Source: an uncultured Psychroflexus sp. (GTDB lineage: Bacteria; Bacteroidota; Bacteroidia; Flavobacteriales; Flavobacteriaceae). From it: 64,000 nt of DNA. Made by a program: the position numbers and the translations under genes. Location of the stretch: assembly GCA_913062845.1 (NCBI GenBank), contig CAJXVZ010000008.1:1-64000 (forward strand), written 5' to 3'. A model generated the notes under the pieces. The model was not told the DNA's origin and did not search any database. It saw only the letters and a program-made list of their open reading frames with translations. Below, piece after piece: positions 34,021 through 43,129 of the stretch; the first letter of the stretch is position 1, and the number at the start of each line of letters is the position of its first letter.

Positions 34021-34731
34021 ATGCAACCCTTTCACTTCAAACAATTTTCCATCCAACATTCACAATCCGGTCATAAGGTGGGTACAGATGGGGTGTTGTT
34101 AGGCGCGTGGACTGATCTGGATTTCAGGCCTTATACCATTTTAGACATCGGAGCAGGAACTGGTCTTATCAGTTTAATCATGGCACAGCGAAGCGCAGCA
34201 GAACAAATAGATGCCATAGAGATCGATCCTGAAGCCTATGAAGAATGTGTGTTGAATTTTGAAAATTCTGCATGGAACGATCGCTTGTTTTGCTATCATG
34301 GCGATATTTTAGAGTTTGCAGATGAACCAGATTTAAAATATGATTTGATCATAAGCAATCCGCCGTTTTTTGAAAGAAACACCAAAGAATCTATAAACAA
34401 AAGAACAGTAGCGCGTCAGCATCAGCTTTTAACCTACGAAGATTTATTGTATTCTGTATCTAAGCTCTTGTCTGAAAACGGTCAGTTTTCAACGATTATG
34501 CCATATTCAGATCACACGGAATTTATCAGTAAGGCTGAAAATCTTCATCTTTTTCCTTTTAAAATAACTCAGGTCAAGGGTCATGAGAATACAGGTTTCA
34601 AAAGAAGTTTAATACAATTCAATTTTCAATCGAAACCTTTAAAAACGGATGAGCTTATTATCGAAAAGGCAAGACATGATTATACCGAAGCTTATAAAAA
34701 ACTGGTAAAGGAATTTTATTTGAAGCTTTAG
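34021..34731 (+). CDS. tRNA1(Val) (adenine(37)-N6)-methyltransferase
   Basis: Class I SAM methyltransferase of the TrmN6/YfiC family, modifying A37 of a tRNA-Val. Motif I is ILDIGAGTGLISLIMAQ (about residues 40-56), the acidic loop is DAIEIDPEAYEEC, and the catalytic NPPF is in LIISNPPFFERNTKES, typical for N6-adenine methylation. The N-terminus MQPFHFKQFSIQHSQSGHKVGTDGVLLGAW is characteristic of this subfamily. 236 aa, normal. Divergent from the NYN gene. Confidence 0.92.
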   Translation: MQPFHFKQFSIQHSQSGHKVGTDGVLLGAWTDLDFRPYTILDIGAGTGLISLIMAQRSAAEQIDAIEIDPEAYEECVLNFENSAWNDRLFCYHGDILEFADEPDLKYDLIISNPPFFERNTKESINKRTVARQHQLLTYEDLLYSVSKLLSENGQFSTIMPYSDHTEFISKAENLHLFPFKITQVKGHENTGFKRSLIQFNFQSKPLKTDELIIEKARHDYTEAYKKLVKEFYLKL

Positions 34732-34819
34732 ATAGAAGTTAGAATTTCTCTTTCGTTAAAACGTCCAATCTCGAGATTTCCGGAGCCAACGAGTGTCTTT
34801 TATTCAAATTGAATAAGTT

Positions 34820-35392
34820 CTAAAGCAAATGCGTAATGTTAGTAGCAAAAAGCTTTACAGCTATCGCCAGTAGTACGACACCAAATATTTTTCTTAAAAC
34901 GCTAATGCCTTGTTTGCCAAAAATACGCTCTAATTTTTTGGAAGATTTCAACACGGCGTAAACAATAATGACATTTATGACTATGGCAATAATGATATTG
35001 ATGGTTTCAAATTCAGACTTAAGCGACAATAAAGTGGTCATCGTCCCGGCTCCAGCTATTAGAGGAAATGCCAATGGTACAATAGCAGCGGTCTCTGGCG
35101 CGTCATCTTTGTAGAGTTGTATGCCGAGAATCATTTCTATAGCCAAAAAGAAAATGATAAAGGCCCCGGCTACGGCGAAGGAATTGACATCGATACCAAT
35201 CAGTTTTAGTATTTCCTCTCCGACAAACAAGAATACGATCATCAGAATAGTGGCCACAATAGACGCTTTTTCGCTCTGTATGTGTCCGACTTTTTTACGT
35301 AAATCAACGATAATTGGTATACTGCCTAGAATATCAATCACAGCAAAAAGGATCATTCCGGCGGTAAGAATTTCTTTAAAATCTATAGTCAT
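34820..35392 (-). CDS. MarC family integral membrane protein
   Basis: Inner-membrane protein of the MarC (UPF0056) family with about six helices; function unsettled despite the old multiple-antibiotic-resistance name. Seen: FAVIDILGSIPIIVDLRKKVG at residues 17-37 and AFIIFFLAIEMILGIQLYKDD, both typical, with PLAFPLIAGAGTMTTLLSL as the conserved second-half element. 190 aa, normal. Single gene. Confidence 0.9.
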   Translation of the reverse strand: MTIDFKEILTAGMILFAVIDILGSIPIIVDLRKKVGHIQSEKASIVATILMIVFLFVGEEILKLIGIDVNSFAVAGAFIIFFLAIEMILGIQLYKDDAPETAAIVPLAFPLIAGAGTMTTLLSLKSEFETINIIIAIVINVIIVYAVLKSSKKLERIFGKQGISVLRKIFGVVLLAIAVKLFATNITHLL

Positions 35393-35570
35393 TATTTGAA
35401 AATTTTGGCCGGCAAAAGTAGTTTTAAATTTCAGTTTGACAATAGGTTTTAAAATTCAGATTCGTTAAGTATATGTTATCTTTTAACAACCTAATTATCA
35501 ATAGTTTTCTCATAAAAAATGCAACGCAGAGGATAGCTTTCAAAAATACATCATCTAAAAAGTCTTTTTG

Positions 35571-35578
35571 TACCTTTG
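35571..35578 (+). promoter_or_regulatory. -7 box (TACCTTTG) of the DUF3109 gene
   Basis: Exact TAnnTTTG match ending 4 bases before the ATG at 35583, as for clpS; a leaderless mRNA is likely. It also shows that the track start at 35568 lies inside the promoter. Confidence 0.5.
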
Positions 35579-35582
35579 TAAA

Positions 35583-36170
35583 ATGTTTCAGATTAAAGAT
35601 ACGCTTGTTTCAGAGGAGATTTTTGATGAAGATTTTACCTGCAATCTGTCCGCCTGTAAAGGCGAATGTTGTGTTGCGGGTGAAGCCGGAGCGCCTGTTG
35701 AAGAGGATGAAAAAGAGATCCTGCAAAAGATATACCCTAAGATAAAGCCATTTTTGCGCCCTGAAGGCCAACAGGCTATTGAAGAGCAAGGTACTTTTGT
35801 GGTTTCAGACTTTGAAGGTTTAGAGACACCACTGGTGAACGGTAAAGAATGTGCCTATGTCACTTTTGATGACAAGGGTGTAGCACTTTGTGGGATTGAA
35901 AAAGCCTACAGAGCAGGGAAAACACACTTTAAAAAACCGGTATCCTGTGAATTGTACCCTATCCGTGTTCAAAAATTATCAAAATTTAAAGCAATCAATT
36001 ATCACAGATGGGACATTTGCTCACCAGCATGTAGCTTGGGCCAGGTATTACAAACACCTGTATATAAGTTCACCAAAAATGCTTTGATACGGAAATTTGG
36101 CGAAGACTGGTACACCGAACTGCAAAAGGTGGCTGACTTGTATGAGAAAGAAAAGAAGACAAATGAGTAA
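35583..36170 (+). CDS. DUF3109 family cysteine-rich protein
   Basis: Cytoplasmic protein of unknown function with a conserved cysteine set that may bind a metal or Fe-S cluster: CNLSACKGECC (about residues 19-29), ECAYVTFDDKGVALCGIEKAYRAG, VSCELYPIRV and WDICSPACSLG. The pattern resembles YkgJ/Fe-S-type zinc or iron binding. About 195 aa. I use ATG 35583 (MFQIKDTLVSEEIF), the usual N-terminus of this family; the track's TTG start is excluded by the promoter. Monocistronic. Confidence 0.88.
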   Translation: MFQIKDTLVSEEIFDEDFTCNLSACKGECCVAGEAGAPVEEDEKEILQKIYPKIKPFLRPEGQQAIEEQGTFVVSDFEGLETPLVNGKECAYVTFDDKGVALCGIEKAYRAGKTHFKKPVSCELYPIRVQKLSKFKAINYHRWDICSPACSLGQVLQTPVYKFTKNALIRKFGEDWYTELQKVADLYEKEKKTNE

Positions 36171-36296
36171 ATAGTTGACAGTTTTATCACTTTTCAGCCT
36201 GTAAATGAGGTTTGAATACTCATACGGTAAGATTTCTCTGTTGAAAACCTGAATTGAAGACATCATTTTACTTTTCTATTAAAACACTAAAAACAC

Positions 36297-36304
36297 TATA
36301 TTTG
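36297..36304 (+). promoter_or_regulatory. -7 box (TATATTTG) of the Uma2 gene
   Basis: Exact TAnnTTTG match ending 23 bases before the ATG at 36328. No matching -33 box was seen. Confidence 0.5.
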
Positions 36305-36327
36305 TATAAACCCGCATCTGAGGTATA

Positions 36328-36927
36328 ATGAAAAAAGTAACAGACATATCAACTTTAGACCCTTCCAAGCAATACACCTATGCGGACTATCTCACCTGGC
36401 AGTTCAGTGAGCGTGTAGAATTGATAAAAGGCTGGTTATATAAGATGAGTCCGGCTCCAAGGCGTATTCACCAAAAAGTAGAAGGAGCTATTTTCAATAA
36501 ATTCTTTAATTATTTAGAATCAGGTACTTGTGAAGTATACACATCACCATTTGATGTAAGGTTGATTAAAAACAAAGGACAGTTTGATAAAGAAATAGAT
36601 ACAGTGGTACAACCTGATATCTGCGTGATTTGCGATCTTGATAAATTGGATGATGCGGGATGTTTAGGCGCACCTGACCTCATTGTCGAAATACTTTCAG
36701 ACAGCACTGCCAAAAAAGACTACAACGAAAAGTTCAACCTTTACGAAGAAAATAAGGTCAAAGAATACTGGATTGCTAATCCGGCAACACATACCATTGA
36801 AATATTCTGTCTTGAAAACGAAAAGTACTATTCCTTAGGCTTGTTTAATGAATCTGAAGGTGAGAAGGAAGTTGTTGGCAAACTTTTCCCGGAATTAAGA
36901 ATCCCTCTAAAAACGATTTTCAATTGA
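36328..36927 (+). CDS. Uma2 family (DUF820) endonuclease-like protein
   Basis: PD-(D/E)XK-fold protein of the Uma2/DUF820 family. The N-terminal YADYLTWQFSERVELIKGWLYKMSPAPRRIHQKV is typical, and the nuclease core shows VVQPDICVICD and GAPDLIVEILSDSTAKKDYNEKFNLYEENKVKEYWIANP, containing the conserved PD, E-x-L and KxxxY elements. 199 aa. Such genes are often orphan and mobile in Bacteroidota; their cellular role is unproven. Single gene between DUF3109 and hflX. Confidence 0.88.
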   Translation: MKKVTDISTLDPSKQYTYADYLTWQFSERVELIKGWLYKMSPAPRRIHQKVEGAIFNKFFNYLESGTCEVYTSPFDVRLIKNKGQFDKEIDTVVQPDICVICDLDKLDDAGCLGAPDLIVEILSDSTAKKDYNEKFNLYEENKVKEYWIANPATHTIEIFCLENEKYYSLGLFNESEGEKEVVGKLFPELRIPLKTIFN

Positions 36928-36994
36928 TTGAGGTTTTAGCATTAGAATTAAAAATAAGCATCTCTGCTAAACCTTTAAATTGTTATAAACATAT

Positions 36995-38200
36995 ATGATA
37001 GAACCCAAAAAAACAGATTACGAAACTACTGTGCTCATTGGTATAGTGAACCAATATCAGGATGAAGAAAAATCTAAAGAGTATTTAGATGAACTCGAAT
37101 TTTTGACTTATACAGCCGGTGGAGAAGTATTAAAACGTTTTCAGCAAAAACTGGATAAACCTAACCCTAAAACATTTATAGGCTCAGGAAAAATTGAAGA
37201 AGTCAGACAATTTGTAAAAGACAATGAAGTTGGTACAGCAGTATTCGATGACGAATTATCACCAGCTCAGCAAAAAAATATTGAGAAAATATTAAAATGT
37301 AAAGTGGTAGACAGGACTTATCTTATCCTGGATATTTTTGCCCAGCGGGCACAAACCAGTTATGCCCGAACACAGGTTGAATTGGCGCAGTACGAGTATC
37401 TTTTGCCCAGACTTGCAGGATTGTGGACGCACTTAGAACGACAACGTGGTGGTATTGGCATGCGCGGTCCGGGTGAAACTGAAATAGAAACCGACCGAAG
37501 AATAGTTCGTGACAAGATTACTTTGCTTAAAAAGAAACTCAAAACCATAGACAAACAAATGGCCGTACAGCGAGGTAATAGAGGTGCTTTGGTAAGAGTA
37601 GCGCTGGTAGGTTATACCAATGTTGGTAAATCGACCTTGATGAATGTCATAAGTAAAAGTGATATTTTCGCTGAGAATAAACTCTTTGCCACTTTAGATA
37701 CCACTGTGAGAAAAGTGGTGATAGGCAACTTGCCTTTTTTACTTTCAGATACGGTTGGGTTTATCAGAAAACTGCCAACGCAGTTGGTAGAGTCTTTCAA
37801 ATCAACATTGGATGAGGTGCGTGAGGCAGACTTATTACTTCATGTGGTAGATATATCTCATCCTCAATTTCAGGACCATATTGAATCAGTCAATCAAATT
37901 CTTGATGAAATTGAAGCTTTGGACAAACCTTGTCTGATGGTTTTTAATAAAATAGACCAATACCAGGCCGAAGCTTTAGACGAAGATGATTTGGTCACTG
38001 AAAGAACAGAAAGACACTTTACTCTGAAAGACTGGAAGCAGACCTGGATGAATAAAATTGGTGATGATGCTATCTTTATTTCAGCTATAGAAAAAGAAAA
38101 TATGGACAAGTTTCGCAACAAAGTTTACAAAAAAGTCCGAAAAATCCACGTGACACGATTTCCATACAATAACTTTTTGTATCCGGATATTGAAGTTTAA
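36995..38200 (+). CDS. hflX: GTPase HflX
   Basis: Ribosome-associated GTPase that rescues or splits stalled ribosomes under stress. The N-terminal HflX domain has NPKTFIGSGKIEEV and FDDELSPAQQKNIEK. The GTPase domain begins at about residue 195: G1 GYTNVGKST, G3 DTVGFIRKLP and G4 FNKID. ERQRGGIGMRGPGETEIETDRR is the typical linker helix. 401 aa, normal. Its end abuts the receptor pseudogene, which is convergent. Confidence 0.95.
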   Translation: MIEPKKTDYETTVLIGIVNQYQDEEKSKEYLDELEFLTYTAGGEVLKRFQQKLDKPNPKTFIGSGKIEEVRQFVKDNEVGTAVFDDELSPAQQKNIEKILKCKVVDRTYLILDIFAQRAQTSYARTQVELAQYEYLLPRLAGLWTHLERQRGGIGMRGPGETEIETDRRIVRDKITLLKKKLKTIDKQMAVQRGNRGALVRVALVGYTNVGKSTLMNVISKSDIFAENKLFATLDTTVRKVVIGNLPFLLSDTVGFIRKLPTQLVESFKSTLDEVREADLLLHVVDISHPQFQDHIESVNQILDEIEALDKPCLMVFNKIDQYQAEALDEDDLVTERTERHFTLKDWKQTWMNKIGDDAIFISAIEKENMDKFRNKVYKKVRKIHVTRFPYNNFLYPDIEV

Positions 38201-40974
38201 TCAAAAATTTCTCCCTTTATTAGGATCCTTCCCACCAAATTTGCTGAATTTATAAGTAAATCCAAGCATAAAGTACTGGGTCAAAATAAGCTGATTGGTG
38301 TCTTGTATAAAATCATCTCCTGTGGTTCTTCTGATATTGATGTTTTGATCAAGAAGGTCGTAAACGGTCACTTTCAAAATGGCTTTTTCTTTGGCAAAAG
38401 TGTAACCCAGGCTCATATTCCACATCAGAGAAGTAGAATCAAAATCTTCGCTCACATTTCCAAGACTTATAAAACTGATATCGTTACCCCAGGTCAAATT
38501 TTTAGGCCAGTAAGTCGTGGTGTTAAGTCCGAGATCATAATTAACGAACTCTTCGTCCAGGTTTTGGAGTAGCGAATAATTTGTAAGGTTATAACTAAGA
38601 CCAAATTCCGGCGTGATCTCCAAAAGATCTTCGATCTCGTAAGTTACACTCAATGAAGGAGAAATACTGTAAATATTACTGGTAAATAGCTGCTCATTTG
38701 AAAATCCTAAATTCCTTCTGTAAGACATGTTCAGATCGGTGCCAAATGAAAAGTCTTCCCTATCATTTTCATTTTTAGTCTTTTTCAGACTTTTATTCAG
38801 ATAAAAGCTCAAGTAGGCTTGTTGTCCGCCGCTCAGGCTGGTATAGGTGGTTGTTCTTACCAGATCATCGTCTGTGGTTACTACCGGAACTACCTGGTCC
38901 TGATTGTAGGTATAACTGGAATAGAGTCCGAAACCGCTTCGGGTTTTGTAATCGTATTTGTTGTAATTCAGATTAAACCGACGTACTATCGCTGCATCAA
39001 GATTAGGATTACCTTCCACAATATTTAATGGGTCTGTCTGTATGCGAACAGGTTGGAGCTGGTTTACACCCGGAATTTGTGTAGAATTGTTGAACCATGC
39101 TGATATCCTGGATTTATTTTTAAAGTTATACGCAAAGTACCCGTTATAGGCAAAAACATTAAAATTGCTTTCCAGCCCTATGTCCTGTATGAGGTTATCT
39201 GTCTTCAACTCAGTTCTGTTTAATCCGGCACTAAAGCTCATGAATAAGGTATCATTGCTATACCTCAAACCTGCTTTGGGAATATGCTTTTGAGATCTCA
39301 CCTCAAATGAGTTACTTAAATTTTCATTGAGGTCACTAAATTCTCCATTGTTTTCATCAAAGTCAAAAACATTACGTTCAGAGGCTTGGTTTTCTGTACT
39401 GTATTCGTAATCAAAATTATAAAACAAGTTTTCTGCAAGCTGGTTTCTGTAGCTGGCACCAATAGTGTAGCGATCGCTTTCATTATTACTTTCAATATTT
39501 TGATTTTGGATTTCAGTATTGGCATTATTTCCAAATACTTCACGTGTCGAATTAAAAAAACTGGAATTTTCAGAGCGACTATTGTTGTTTGAAAATCTTA
39601 AGGATGCGTAAGCACCTTTAACTTTCAGTTTTCTTGATACCGAAATATTATTGCTGAAGCTCGTATTTTCAAATTCAGACCGGTTTTCAGTTGAAAGTTG
39701 ATTGATAAGATTTCCATCTTCGGACAATGACTCAGAATCTGAAAAATTTGATTTTCTCCTCTGGAAACATTCAAGCCGGGTCTTATTGAAATTCTGGTTA
39801 AGGTATCCGGTCGGATACTGTAGTTCACATTGGCCCTGTGGGAATCAGATCTGTTAACGGAACTATTGTCTGAGTTTGAAAAAAATGTCCGGTCCGGAAG
39901 TATATTCTCTCTCCTTGTTGATGTTTCATTTATAGTCTTATTTCTGCCAAAGAAATAGCTGGACTCCAATTCCTGTTTTTTATTCCATTCGTCGGCATAA
40001 CTTACACCGATATTATCAGATTTGGTGATGCCGCTGTTACCTCCAAAATTTATCCCGTTTATACCAAAGCCACCATCAGAACTACGACTAATCGATGAAA
40101 CATTTCCCATCATATAGTAAACTTCATCAAAGCTGAATCCCGGATTGTTAATATTATTTGAGCCTGCAATAACACTTACCCTGGTATCTTCTTTAAAGTA
40201 ATTGGCAAATCCACTCATGGCATACCTTTCGTCTGTGCCACCACTTAAGGTCAATCTGGAGAAAAATCCTCTGTTTTTATCCTCGTCTATGGTGATATTG
40301 ATGGTCTTGTTTTCCTGATCGCCTTCTTCACCTGTAAATTCCTGAGCATCCGTTTTGGTGTCTACAACCTGAATTTTGTCAATTATAGATTTAGGTAAGT
40401 TTTTTGTTGCAATACTGGGATCATCACCAAAAAATGACTTTCAGTTAACAAGAATGCGTTGAACAGGTTTCCCATTGACCGTGATATTTCCCTCAGCATC
40501 AACCTTAAGACCTGGTAACTTCTCTAAAAGTTCCTCTAAATTGGCGCCATCTCTGGTTTTGAATGAGGAGGCGTTAAATTCGAGCGTATCTTTCTTAATA
40601 ACAATGGGTGAGCGGTCTGTCTGTATAGTCACTTCATCTAATTGGTCTGCAGCAGGGTTAAGATATATGGTTCCAAGATCTATTGGCGACGTCCGGATAT
40701 CCAGTTTTCTTGAATAGGTTTTCATTCCTGTATAGCTCACATTAAATGACAAAACAGAATCATTAGTGTAATCTTCTATTTCAAAAAAACCTTTTCCGTC
40801 TGTTATTGAATAAGATACCATGGAGGAATCCTTAAGACGTTCCAGATATACAGTAGAAGATATCAAAGAAGCTTGTGAAATACTGTCTTTGACAACACCT
40901 GAAATTTTAAATGAATTTTGAGAAAAGGAGAAAACAGCATATAGAAGAACAAAAACACTTAAAATGTATTTCAT
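38201..40974 (-). pseudogene. TonB-receptor-like outer-membrane beta-barrel protein, broken by one nonsense codon and one frameshift
   Basis: Three track ORFs (40441-40974, 39625-40254, 38201-39727) are pieces of one gene. The first carries the signal peptide (MKYILSVFVLLYAVFSFSQ), a carboxypeptidase-like regulatory domain and a plug-like start (VTIQTDRSPIVIKKDTLEFNAS... LEELLEKLPGLKVD). TGA at 40443-40441 interrupts it; the following codons KSFFGDDPSIATKNLPKSIIDKIQVVDTKTD continue in the same frame, where relatives have NGKSFFGDDP, so GGA (Gly) probably became TGA. A second lesion near 39752-39755 (AAAA on the minus strand, five A expected) shifts the frame once. The remainder is a beta-barrel ending GGKDPNKGRNF. 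The total of 2774 bases is one short of a multiple of three, as expected. Confidence 0.85.
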
Positions 40975-41116
40975 ACGATAGATAATTTCTACACCTAAAC
41001 TTTAAGTGCCTAAGTAAGTTTTTTAATAACGTCGCGAAGAACAACAAATTTTACGGTTATCTCAAACTATTTATCATTTTTTGTGTTTGATAACATTTCT
41101 TCATCATTTTGATGTT

Positions 41117-41124
41117 TACATTTG
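41117..41124 (+). promoter_or_regulatory. -7 box (TACATTTG) of asd
   Basis: Exact TAnnTTTG match ending 14 bases before the ATG at 41139. Confidence 0.5.
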
Positions 41125-41138
41125 CAAAAAAATAAATT

Positions 41139-42128
41139 ATGAAAGTTGCAGTAGTAGGCGCTACCGGAATGGTTGGAAATATCATGTTGAAGGTTTTAGA
41201 GGAGAGGGATTTCCCTGTTGATGAATTGTATCCCGTAGCTTCAGAAAAATCTGTAGGCAAAAAAGTATTTTTTAAAGGCAAGCCCTTTGAAGTCATAGGC
41301 TTAGCTGAAGCAGTTAAAAAGAAACCGGACATCGCCTTGTTTTCAGCAGGAGGACAGACCTCATTGGATTGGGCACCTAAATTTGCAGAACATGGCACTA
41401 CTGTAATTGATAATTCTTCAGCCTGGAGAATGCATGAGGATATTAAGCTTGTTGTTCCGGAAATAAATGCGGACCAAATCACAAAAGACGACAAAATCAT
41501 AGCAAATCCAAATTGTTCTACTATTCAGCTAGTGGTGGCGCTTAAACCTTTACACGACGCTTACAATATTAAACGTGTTGTAGTTTCTACTTATCAATCT
41601 ATAACAGGAACTGGTGTTAAAGCTGTTTTACAGCTTGAAAATGAATACTTAAGTCAATCAGGTGAACAAGCCTATCCTTATCCAATTCACAAAAATGCTT
41701 TACCACATTGTGATGTGTTTTTGGAAAATGACTACACCAAAGAAGAAATGAAACTGACCAATGAAACTAAAAAGATACTTTCTGATGATGCCGTAAATGT
41801 TGTTGCTACTGCCGTCAGAATTCCCGTAGTTGGTGGTCATTCTGAAAGTGTTAACATCGAGTTTGAAAAAGCATTTGAAGTTGAGGATGTAAAGCAAAAA
41901 CTCAAAGCCTTTGATGGTATAATTGTTCAGGATAATCCTCAAATGAATACATATCCTATGCCTATTTATGCCGAAGGCAAAGACGAAGTTTTTATAGGAA
42001 GAATAAGAAGAGACTTCAGTGTTGAGAATGGCTTAAATATGTGGATCGTAGCAGACAACCTCAGAAAAGGAGCAGCAACAAATGCCGTTCAAATCGCAGA
42101 ATATGTTGTAAAGAAATTTAAAGTTTAA
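41139..42128 (+). CDS. asd: Aspartate-semialdehyde dehydrogenase
   Basis: Second step of the aspartate pathway: NADPH reduction of aspartyl phosphate, feeding lysine/DAP, threonine and methionine. The N-terminal VAVVGATGMVGNIMLKVLEERDFP binds NADP; the catalytic Cys is in IIANPNCSTIQLVVALKPL (about residue 128), and the active His in RIPVVGGHSESVNIEF. 329 aa, normal. It overlaps the convergent folB stop by 4 bp. The preceding pathway enzyme, LysC, is in the same window at 54-55 kb. Confidence 0.96.
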   Translation: MKVAVVGATGMVGNIMLKVLEERDFPVDELYPVASEKSVGKKVFFKGKPFEVIGLAEAVKKKPDIALFSAGGQTSLDWAPKFAEHGTTVIDNSSAWRMHEDIKLVVPEINADQITKDDKIIANPNCSTIQLVVALKPLHDAYNIKRVVVSTYQSITGTGVKAVLQLENEYLSQSGEQAYPYPIHKNALPHCDVFLENDYTKEEMKLTNETKKILSDDAVNVVATAVRIPVVGGHSESVNIEFEKAFEVEDVKQKLKAFDGIIVQDNPQMNTYPMPIYAEGKDEVFIGRIRRDFSVENGLNMWIVADNLRKGAATNAVQIAEYVVKKFKV

Positions 42129-42487
42129 GATCTCTTTTTCATCATTTCAACACAAACCGCTTGAACGTCTCCAATAATTGGAGGATTGAGTTTTGAAACT
42201 TTTGTGACAACGCTCTCAACAAGTTGAAGTTCAGAAACCACTCTGTGATTTATCCTTTCAACCACATGCTCCAGAAGTTTCGCAGGTATAGCCATTTCCT
42301 CTTTAACTATTCTGTTGAGTGATACATAATCCACAGTATCTTTAAGATTGTCGGTCTCAGCCGATTTTTTTAAAGAAGCTTCAACGGTCATATCTACACG
42401 ATAATCACTTCCTATTTTGGTTTCTTCGTTAAGGCAGCCGTGGTAGGCGTAAACGCGAATATTCTGAAGGATAATTTTATCTGACAT
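42125..42487 (-). CDS. folB: Dihydroneopterin aldolase
   Basis: Folate synthesis: retro-aldol cleavage of dihydroneopterin. The 120-aa product starts ILQNIRVYAYHGCLNEETKIGSDYRVDM, where YAYHG is the FolB signature, and has YVSLNRIVKEEMA and LLEHVVERI with the conserved Glu. The C-terminal KVSKLNPPIIGDVQAVCVEM has the active-site Lys. Normal length. Convergent with asd. Confidence 0.93.
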   Translation of the reverse strand: MSDKIILQNIRVYAYHGCLNEETKIGSDYRVDMTVEASLKKSAETDNLKDTVDYVSLNRIVKEEMAIPAKLLEHVVERINHRVVSELQLVESVVTKVSKLNPPIIGDVQAVCVEMMKKRS

Positions 42488-42794
42488 ATCTTTTTGATTA
42501 ATGAGTGCAAATAAATGATATTTTTATCAAATATGTTTCAAATTGGATTTTTAGCATTTATGATTTTGTGAAAAGTTAAATGACAACCAATAAAATTGAT
42601 TTTTACACTTAATTGTTCATCAGTTTAAACGAAACTCTTACGAGAAAATGGGTTAAACCAAAAAGTTGTGTATAAATTGAATTATTATTTTGGTTTTTGT
42701 AGAAACACAACATATGCTCCGACCCTTATTTGTACCCTTTCTCAAAAAATAAACCAAAAAATCTTGATTTTAAATCAATTATGTTTTAAAAAGT
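42488..42794. other. Intergenic region before the tRNA-Phe locus
   Basis: About 300 AT-rich bases without a gene. I see no repeat or hairpin of note apart from a palindrome TTGATTTTAAATCAA near 42762. The folB promoter should lie at its left end but no exact -7 box was found. Confidence 0.5.
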
Positions 42795-42795
42795 G

Positions 42796-42819
42796 GTGCC
42801 TTAGCTTCCCGAAGCATCG
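42796..42819. repeat. Inverted repeat arm, left, beside tRNA-Phe
   Basis: GTGCCTTAGCTTCCCGAAGCATCG. Its reverse complement matches 43021-43044 at 23 of 24 positions. The first 11 bases equal the 5' end of the tRNA-Phe. The bases that follow (GAACCAGGGACA, 42823-42834) match the tRNA T-arm. Confidence 0.85.
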
Positions 42820-42850
42820 GAGGAACCAGGGACATAATTAATAAAACAAA

Positions 42851-42877
42851 AAAACCTCATCACATAGATGAGGTTTT
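42851..42877 (-). terminator. Terminator of tRNA-Phe
   Basis: AAAACCTCATC-acata-GATGAGGTTTT is a perfect 11-bp stem, followed on the minus strand by a T7 tract. It lies 6 bases after the tRNA-Phe 3' end. Confidence 0.85.
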
Positions 42878-42883
42878 AAAAGG

Positions 42884-42956
42884 TGGTGCCTCCAGGAATC
42901 GAACCAGGGACACAAGGATTTTCAGTCCTTTGCTCTACCAACTGAGCTAAGGCACC
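42884..42956 (-). tRNA. tRNA-Phe (GAA anticodon)
   Basis: Minus strand GGTGCCT...AGGCACCA folds as a complete cloverleaf of 73 nt: acceptor GGTGCCT/AGGCACC, D-arm GCTC-AGTTGGTA-GAGC, anticodon stem AAGGA/TCCTT with loop CTGAAAA (anticodon GAA), variable GTGTC, T-arm CCTGG-TTCGATT-CCTGG, discriminator A. The 3' CCA is not encoded (the next bases are CCT). A strong terminator follows, so it is a single-gene transcript. Partial tRNA-Phe-like segments lie on both sides. Confidence 0.97.
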
Positions 42957-43020
42957 AGTTTTAGTTTCCCAATTATGGCTTTTACTTAATTTTATAATTT
43001 TCAGTCCTTTGCTCTACTCA

Positions 43021-43044
43021 CGATACTTCGGGAAGCTAAGGCAC
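43021..43044. repeat. Inverted repeat arm, right, beside tRNA-Phe
   Basis: CGATACTTCGGGAAGCTAAGGCAC, the counterpart of 42796-42819. On the minus strand it starts a tRNA-Phe-like 5' half: GTGCCTTAGCT, then 16 foreign bases in place of the D-loop, then GTAGAGCAAAGGACTGAAAAT (to about 42997), which is identical to the D-stem and anticodon arm of the intact tRNA. Confidence 0.85.
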
Positions 43045-43115
43045 TATTTTTTGGGAGTGCAAATATAAATTCAATTATTGTATTGCCAAAACAATTATTC
43101 AAAAAATTCATTTAT

Positions 43116-43123
43116 TACTTTTG
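43116..43123 (+). promoter_or_regulatory. -7 box (TACTTTTG) of coaX
   Basis: Exact TAnnTTTG match ending 6 bases before the ATG at 43130; the mRNA would have a leader of only a few nucleotides or none. Confidence 0.5.
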
Positions 43124-43129
43124 TGAACT

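Noticed and set aside
38303-39592. Plus-strand ORFs opposite the receptor pseudogene
   Set aside because: Antisense shadows of the beta-barrel coding sequence.
42796-43044. Insertion sequence with terminal inverted repeats
   Set aside because: The inverted arms enclose only a tRNA and its terminator (about 250 bp), with no transposase and no visible target duplication.
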